In this document: positions 58,351-64,000 of the stretch, in pieces
Layout: each line of letters starts with the position of its first letter
Numbering within the stretch: the stretch's first letter is position 1
NCBI GenBank assembly: GCA_942486035.1
Contig: CALNXK010000372.1
Span: 217,501-281,500 of the forward strand
Reading direction: 5' to 3'
Source: Porites lobata
Taxonomy: Eukaryota > Cnidaria > Anthozoa > Scleractinia > Poritidae
Length of the DNA stretch: 64,000 nt
Program-made: the position numbers and the translations under genes
Notes under the pieces: model-generated
The model's database searches: none
What the model saw: the letters and a program-made list of their open reading frames with translations, nothing else
Told to the model about the DNA's origin: nothing

Positions 58351-59751
58351 ATTTTGACGTTCTAAAGGAGAGAGGTCTGGCCGGGGATTTTGGGTTTTCA
58401 TGTATCTGGGCTCAATTTTGTTCAGGTTTACGGAATTTCAGTGCTAAGATAAGGATATAAATTACCTTTTTTTCTAAACTTTTGATATTAAGACACAATT
58501 TTTTATGTAAATATACGTTGTCACACTGATCAAAATATGCTGACCAAAAGTTCGCATGGGCTGGCAAAAGAGGGAATCTGCCGGATTAGACTTGCATGAC
58601 CGAACTGCAGTGAACCGAAAGTTATACAGTTCATCTTGGTGTGTTGTTTCACAGCAAACTGTCTTCATAATCCCGATTTCTTCCAAATTGCACCAATATT
58701 GCTTGATGAAGCGTGTATGAAGTACCGTTCTTCTAGTTCAAGTGGCTTTCAGTGTGTCAAAATATCGAAGAATATATTCCAGTACTTGTTGTAGGATCTG
58801 ATGGGCCACCTAAGCCCAAAAAAAATTAAGAAGTGCCACTGTCAATTTCCATCTACGTCCCAAACTTTTTCTTGATGGCGCTCAATGCTAAAAAGTGTAA
58901 AGAGCCACGGTTGTGTTTTATAAAGCGACCCTCAGCTACCCCCTTTACGAATTGATCAACAAGTACTCAAAACAGTTCGTTCGCACAAGGTTCGAGGCAG
59001 CGGGGGAGGGGAGGTATCTCCCAGGAAATTGGTGCAGTGGAACCTGTAGCTATCTGCGTCGCTGTCTTACGTTCCGTCCTAGAGTACAATGTTCCGTGGC
59101 TTGATATAACGCCCTTCCTGCCCATCTGCCTTTAGTACAATATGCGAGCTTTAAGGATAATATACCTCCGGAAGCTTTACAATTTGCTAGAGTCGTTAGA
59201 GTTGATCGGACAGGCGCAGTGGGCTCTGTATGAGCACTGTATTGTCACCTGTGATTAAAGATCATTTATCTATATATTTTATTTGTTTATTTAATATTTA
59301 ATATTCACAGTATTCTTCAGTCGATTTAACCACATCTTTTACTTAAATTGTTCTCTCAGAACACGTAGCCTTTCTTGCGTCCACTACTTCCAAGGGCCTG
59401 CTACGCAGGCTAAGAACACTATAGAAATGGCGTCTCAGGGGAAGCATGCCGCCTTATCCCGCCCGTAGCGACTCGCTCCTTGTCCTTGGACGCTAATACT
59501 AGATTCTGGGATAAATAAAAAAGGTTGGACGGCCTGTCTCAGTCGGGAAATACCTGATTTAGGTATATAGTATTCTTTTTCAAGGTAATTTCAGGCATTC
59601 GGTATCAAACGTTTTACAAATCTTTAGCTCTATTGGTATCTTATGTGGACAAAAGCGGGTATATTGGTATCCCACGTCCCCCACCCTCACCCTCTCTATG
59701 CGCGCCGGGCCTGAAAATATGGAAGGGCGGAGTCCATGCCGTGAAAATAAT
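58351..59751. other. Centre of the TTAA element, no recognisable transposase
   Basis: Minus-strand frames 58195-58401 and 58474-58686 and plus-strand 58913-59104 are short and carry no domain I know. The transposase expected for this class is either absent or too decayed to read. Confidence 0.4.
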
Positions 59752-61364
59752 GATTCATTACCAATACAAATTCCTTGGTGAGATACGCATTTTGTGCGAT
59801 TTAAGGAGGAAAAACTCATTCAAATAGGGCTTTTTATCACAAAGATTTTGGCCGCCGACGGGTTACGTAGCCACCTGACCATAACATTACGTGACACTAT
59901 CACGCTATGATTTCATTTTGAGAATTAACGGAACTGCATAACTTCAGCTGCCTGGATAGAATTCTTCCATCAAGAATCTAAAGTAAAGGAAAGCGTCTTA
60001 TTTACCGAGAACAGATAAGACGGTAAAGGACTAATTGTTTTTGTTGTGCGTCAAACGTTTTTAAACAGCCTGATTATTACTATAATTTATGAACCTTTAT
60101 GCACCGCGGTGAAATTCACTCTGAAATTACGGAAACAACTTAAAATTCTACGTTGCCTTTCTTGTGCATGTTTTGTATCCCGGGGTAGTGATATTTATTT
60201 TCATTACTTAGAGAGCTTGGATCAACTTCTGATCTCGAGAATTCTATTAAAACCATTGTTTACTGTTCAGTGCAGGTAGTTACATGACGACGGCGCCCGC
60301 CAGTTGATCGTGGTTATCAGTAACATGCATGACCATCCCTGTTAGTATATCTCTTTCGATTCAAAAGTAATTAAAGAAGCTTAATTTCTTTCTTTTAGAG
60401 GCCGGAGACGAATTCAAGAGTCAAAAGAGGCAATTTCATGGAACTTTTAACCTGTACAATCATGACATCTGACACGGCCAGTAATTATGCAAATACGCAA
60501 AATGGCAGATTATAATCTACTGTTGGTTGCAATCCCAGAAGATACCCGCAAGTCTGAGCCTATAAACCCAAAAAATAAGCTTAAAACTTTACTTTGATAT
60601 GATTTTTAAACCAGATTTAGGCCGCAACTTTTGAGATATTTTCCCTCAAATCTTCCTTACGTTCAGAGTTTGGATTAAGCCTGCAAAATAGGTATTCTTT
60701 GAACCACTGTAACTTGAACATGTTTTGATCAAAGATATTTTTATTTAGCCTGTGAACTATCGAAGGTTAACTTAAAAAACTGAATCGAACAGATTTTTTG
60801 TGCGGGCATTGGTTTGTTTGCAACGCGCTTTTCAAAATCCATCAATTTTAGTCTTCGAAACACTCTCTGAGAAGCCGGGACGGACTCAATTCGTTTTTGG
60901 CTTGTAGCAGAGCTAAGAATAAGAATTTGAAAAAAAAAAATAGCGATTTTAGTATACACCTACTAAAGCCTCTTCACCGACAAAAAATAAAGGAAAAGTA
61001 TTTTTTCTCGCGAAATCGAGTGGACCGCTTTTAGGGAGACTGCCTCTTAAACATGTACTTTTAGCCAATCAGAATTGGGGGAATATTTTGAATGAATAAT
61101 AATAATTATTAACTGCTCTTTATTTAACAAATACTGTCAAGTCTTGACTGTGCTCTGTTCTGTTGCAACCAGCCACGTGATCAAACGCTTTAACAAATGC
61201 TAAACATGAGCCATGCCACAAAGAAATTTTTCTACCTACTTCTTGAATGCTCCACGTACAGCAGAAAAGAGCACAGTCAAGGCTTCTTTATTTGGTTTAT
61301 GATAAAGAATCGGTTTGATTCCCCACGATTAATTTCTAATTTCCAAAACACAGCGTGAGAGCTT

Positions 61365-61700
61365 ACGCCAAGCTCAAAAGTCAAGCCAATCAACTTTAGC
61401 GGACTAAAGCAGGTGGACCCAGCCTAATATAAGAATCTGTATAGGAAATAAAGAATTTGTATGGGAAATAAAACTCAGATCTTTATTATAATTGTTTACT
61501 ACTAAAAAGAAAATTGCAGCAACCGTTGACGCACCGTGTCAGTGAAACGGACAATTGGCAAGGTTATTACGGCTTTCAATAACACGCCAAGCTCAAAAGT
61601 CAAGTCAATCATAGACCATAGCAGGTGGACCAAGACTAATAAAAGAATCTGTATAGGAAATAAAGAGTTTGTGTGGGAAATAAAACTCAGATCAGAAAAA
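61365..61700. repeat. Two direct repeats of about 120 bp, about 215 bp apart
   Basis: Each unit has CGCCAAGCTCAAAAGTCAAG, AGCAGGTGGACC, AGAATCTGTATAGGAAATAA and GGGAAATAAAACTCAGATC in the same order. Confidence 0.8.
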
Positions 61701-62489
61701 TGAATAAAAGCGGTAATCAATAAAATGTAAATATTGTCTCCTGGTGTCATTGTCTTTCTTTTTATGAAGTTTCAGCTCCATTTGAATACTTTTTTTTTTC
61801 ATTTATATGAGGTTAAGTTTTATTTCACACGTCATTCACACGTACGCAATTTTCATTAGCGAATATGCAGGGGAGTATTGGGGGGTGAGTATACCCTCAA
61901 AATGCACTCGTTAGATTTAAAACTTTTATTAGAATGTTTAAAATGGTTGATTACGCTGAATTTGTAAGGTCATGCGTTTACTGGTTCGAAAATAGCATCT
62001 AATGGCTGGACAAAACAGTCGAGAGAAAAAGAAATTCGAGAAGAATTTTCAAACGTTTACTTAACACTTGTGTTGATAGAACAAATCGGGGAATAGAAGA
62101 CGAATTAAAAAGCTGCTTTTATTTGAATTTGAAGGAGACATTTTGGATAAATAAAGAACAATTTTGCCCGCCTGAAGGGGGAGGACAAATGGCCAAAAGA
62201 AGCTCGAAAGCAGTAGCTACAGTATGAAATTGCTTGGCGGGATGATCTCCCATACAGGCTTGAGATGTTTTCTTTAGTAAGCATTTTCGCCAATATATTT
62301 TGTTTTGTCAGCTGAATAGATAAGGAAAAACTGCCACCTTGTGATGACCACACTTAATTTCCGATGCTGATGTTTTCTTTTTTTAGGCTAGATATAGCCT
62401 ACCTCGCGTCCGAGTGAATCAAAAAGTTGTGGATTTCGTGTCGCATATCAGTAGTACAGACCTTCATAGCGCGTTTGTTACCGCCATTG
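61701..62489. other. Spacer between copy 2 and the third receptor unit
   Basis: Unique in the window, with no gene. At 62490 it joins the middle of a receptor gene, so this is a rearrangement junction. Confidence 0.5.
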
Positions 62490-63084
62490 AAAATTTTAAA
62501 GCAATGGAGGTGTAAGAAACACAGATAACAAAAAGGCAAAGGCAACAATATGATAACCCGAAGTATAAAGGAAATACCAATTGCCACTGTCGATGCAAGT
62601 TCCCATAGAGACTTGTTAACGGATAGGGAATTAATGTCATCGCAGTTAAAATCCAGACGCCCGCAATTATTACCCCGTAAGCCCATTTTTGGATGTTGCG
62701 ATGCCTGAATGGACGAAACGTCGCATGCATCCGCTCTAAAGAAATTACTGCAATGCCTGCTACAGAGGTGAGAGGGAGCCACACGTCCTTCATTGCAAGC
62801 ACAAACAAAACTGGTGACCATTTCGGCCACAACAAATACATTTTTTCAGCTTCGCAACCGTAGAGGAGGACAAGTAATACTGTAGCGAAAGTGGAACTTC
62901 CTCCAACAAACATATCAACCACGGTCAAGTTTATAACCAAGTACATGGCACGAGTGCGAAGATTACTGTTCTTTACAAAAAGGATAATTCATAGGAGGTT
63001 CACTGCAACTACAGCAACAGTTATTGTAAGGGATACAGCATACCCTGTGCTGCAGTCGGCTGAAGAGATCCTCCTGGAGCTCAT
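62490..63084 (-). pseudogene. Class A GPCR, 3'-truncated with a nonsense codon (receptor copy 5)
   Basis: It starts at ATG 63084 (MSSRRISSADCSTGYAV). An in-frame TGA at 62989-62991 replaces the serine of the TM1 block LLSI. Downstream the frame is open and reads TM2 (INLTVVDMFVGG), TM3 with ERM, FRPFRHRNIQKWAYG, TM4, and TM5 to SYTSIALKF. It then breaks at 62490 into unrelated sequence and stops at 62464. TM6, TM7 and the tail are missing. The flank to the right is closest to the units of receptor copies 1 and 3, so it represents a third copy of that unit. TM5 here lacks the extra A seen in copies 1 and 3. Confidence 0.88.
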
Positions 63085-63468
63085 TGTTTTCTTTTTAATT
63101 CTCTTTTCTCTTCCTTTCAGAAAGAAATCGAATAAAGTTTGGTTAGTTGAAAAAGGAAAGTTAGGAGTTGAACCTTGGAGGTGAACTATGTAAGAGGGTT
63201 GACGTCGGCTCCTTAAATATCAAGAATGGAGATTGTACACTGACAAAAATTCTTCGATAGAGTGCTCACCTTAACTTCAATTTCTTGATACTTTTGTTAA
63301 CGCTGAAATAGACCCCTTGCCTTCACCTGGTGGGAAGAGTACGTTGAGTTGCTTGACTGGAAACTGAGGGCAAAAAATATATGTGAATTTTAACTGTTAT
63401 TGTTGGCGCTCATTGAACTGCGAGTCACTAAGAAGTAATTGATCACCTGGTAGAACGTTTTTTGTCAC

Positions 63469-63833
63469 TGGGAAGGGGGGAGTACTCAAGAAAGGTTTAT
63501 AAAGGACGTAGGTCCAAGGCCTTTTCCCTTTTGTGTACCAATTATGACAGAAACGATACCCGTATCATATACCTAGTTTGGAACTTTGTATACATTTTAA
63601 CTGCTGTTCTGATCCACCGTCCTTCAAACTATGAATAAATCACAAAACTAGAACGTTTTTCATTTGTTAGCCCTTCGGGCCTTTTTACAGACCGAAATGA
63701 TAGATTTTCCAACTTTTTCTTATACTTCAGCTAGTAAATCCCCACTCTTTTATATACATGAAGCCCAAATAAGGCATTCCTTTTGGGCGGAGCCTCCCTG
63801 TATAGACTATTGTAGGGAGTATTCCCCCCGGGT
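63469..63833. repeat. Family-R element upstream of receptor copy 5
   Basis: It starts TGGGAAGGGGGGAGTACTC and ends GGGAGTATTCCCCCCGGGTA, and begins 385 bp before the receptor start, as in the other units. Flank continues to the window edge. Confidence 0.7.
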
Positions 63834-64000
63834 ACGTTTCAAGAATATTTCCTCCATTAAACTCGAATAAGTCATTTTAAAATATTCACAAAGAGCCTAT
63901 ATCGTATCGCACACTAATTATGCCAATATAAGTCGATCAACTTCCAAGTTATCGTACCTCGAGAATATATTCTTTGAATGAATATTAAAAGAGCCAATGA

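Larger units (their letters stand above)
55267..61046. mobile_element. 5.8-kb TTAA-flanked element with 1.3-kb terminal inverted repeats
   Basis: TTAA at 55263-55266 and 61047-61050 flanks an element starting GAGGCAGTCTCCCTAAAAGC and ending in its reverse complement. The left arm runs to about 57648, and the right arm begins near 59752. Without the 1057-bp nested element, both arms are about 1.3 kb and differ by scattered substitutions. The TTAA target duplication points to the piggyBac or Kolobok group. The 2.1-kb middle has no convincing transposase. Both arms keep a 77-codon frame (57093-57326 minus, 60046-60279 plus) and the frame ending DFEKRVANKPMPAQK and SIQFFKLTFDSSQAK, of unknown function. 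Confidence 0.85.
54720..61100. mobile_element. Composite insertion of nested elements, absent from copy 1
   Basis: Copy 1 reads AGCAAAAGCAAATATAAATT ATTAACTGC without a break (28211-28239). Here the same flanks are separated by 6.4 kb. The outer part (54720-55262 and 61051-61100) has a palindromic left end and TTATTATTCATTCAAAATA-like blocks in inverted orientation near 54872 and 61085. The inner part is the TTAA-flanked element 55267-61046, which itself contains 56035-57091. Confidence 0.75.
30981..61605. repeat. Segmental tandem duplication, copy 2
   Basis: Collinear with 2559-29770. It carries its own insertions (37659-40017, 40871-41386, 54720-61100) and keeps sequence that copy 1 lost (about 41935-42865 and 42945-44190). 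Presence and absence of insertions in both directions show that the copies have evolved separately for some time. Confidence 0.85.

Noticed and set aside
57093..60279. 77-codon frame present in both arms of the TTAA element, considered as a gene
   Set aside because: Its conservation is explained by the arms being near-identical copies; no start context, domain or partner exon supports a protein.
1..64000. tRNA, rRNA, CRISPR, bacterial operons or viral genes
   Set aside because: No cloverleaf, ribosomal core sequence, regular spacer array or viral protein was seen. Hairpins such as that at 9026-9060 belong to repeats.

Overview
This is eukaryotic nuclear DNA, most likely from an anthozoan cnidarian and probably a stony coral. 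It is AT-rich, has no operon-like packing, is dominated by short inverted-repeat elements, AAT microsatellites and non-LTR retrotransposon remains, and carries a tandem family of intronless rhodopsin-like (class A) receptor genes of a style common in cnidarian genomes. The organism call is an inference from repeat and receptor style; no barcode gene is present.

The only host genes I can support are copies of one receptor family, all on the minus strand. Two are intact 305-residue, seven-helix reading frames (19474-20391 and 50684-51601). Five more are broken: 4458-6197, 14471-14924, 32881-33799, 45673-46133 and 62490-63084. A further unit at 42665-43684 keeps a receptor 3' flank but has lost the receptor. 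The layout is birth-and-death evolution by tandem duplication.

The window is essentially one segmental duplication. Copy 1 (about 2559-29770) and copy 2 (about 30981-61605) are collinear: a cluster of palindromic ACGTCGTAA motifs, a LINE relic, a frameshifted receptor, a long repeat-rich upstream flank, two copies of a 1.7-kb unit, a truncated receptor, a pogo-like MITE, an intact receptor, and a long tail. A third copy of the first receptor unit starts near 62490 and runs out of the window.

Because the two copies are so alike, each serves as an unoccupied site for insertions in the other. This lets several mobile elements be delimited, some to the base: a 5'-truncated Tx1/L1-like LINE with a 14-bp target duplication (12645-14147); an 829-bp element with 3-bp target duplication inside a receptor (4513-5341); a relative of it at 56035-57091; a 2.36-kb Helitron-like insertion (37659-40017); a 516-bp Mutator-like element (40871-41386); an element with 275-bp terminal inverted repeats (21997-25693) carrying retroelement remains; an 816-bp element (28254-29069); and a 5.8-kb TTAA-flanked element with 1.3-kb terminal inverted repeats (55267-61046) nested in an older insertion.

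The five longest receptor copies (two intact, three broken) each carry the same GC-rich inverted-repeat element 385-410 bp upstream of the start codon. I found no rRNA, tRNA, CRISPR array or bacterial feature.
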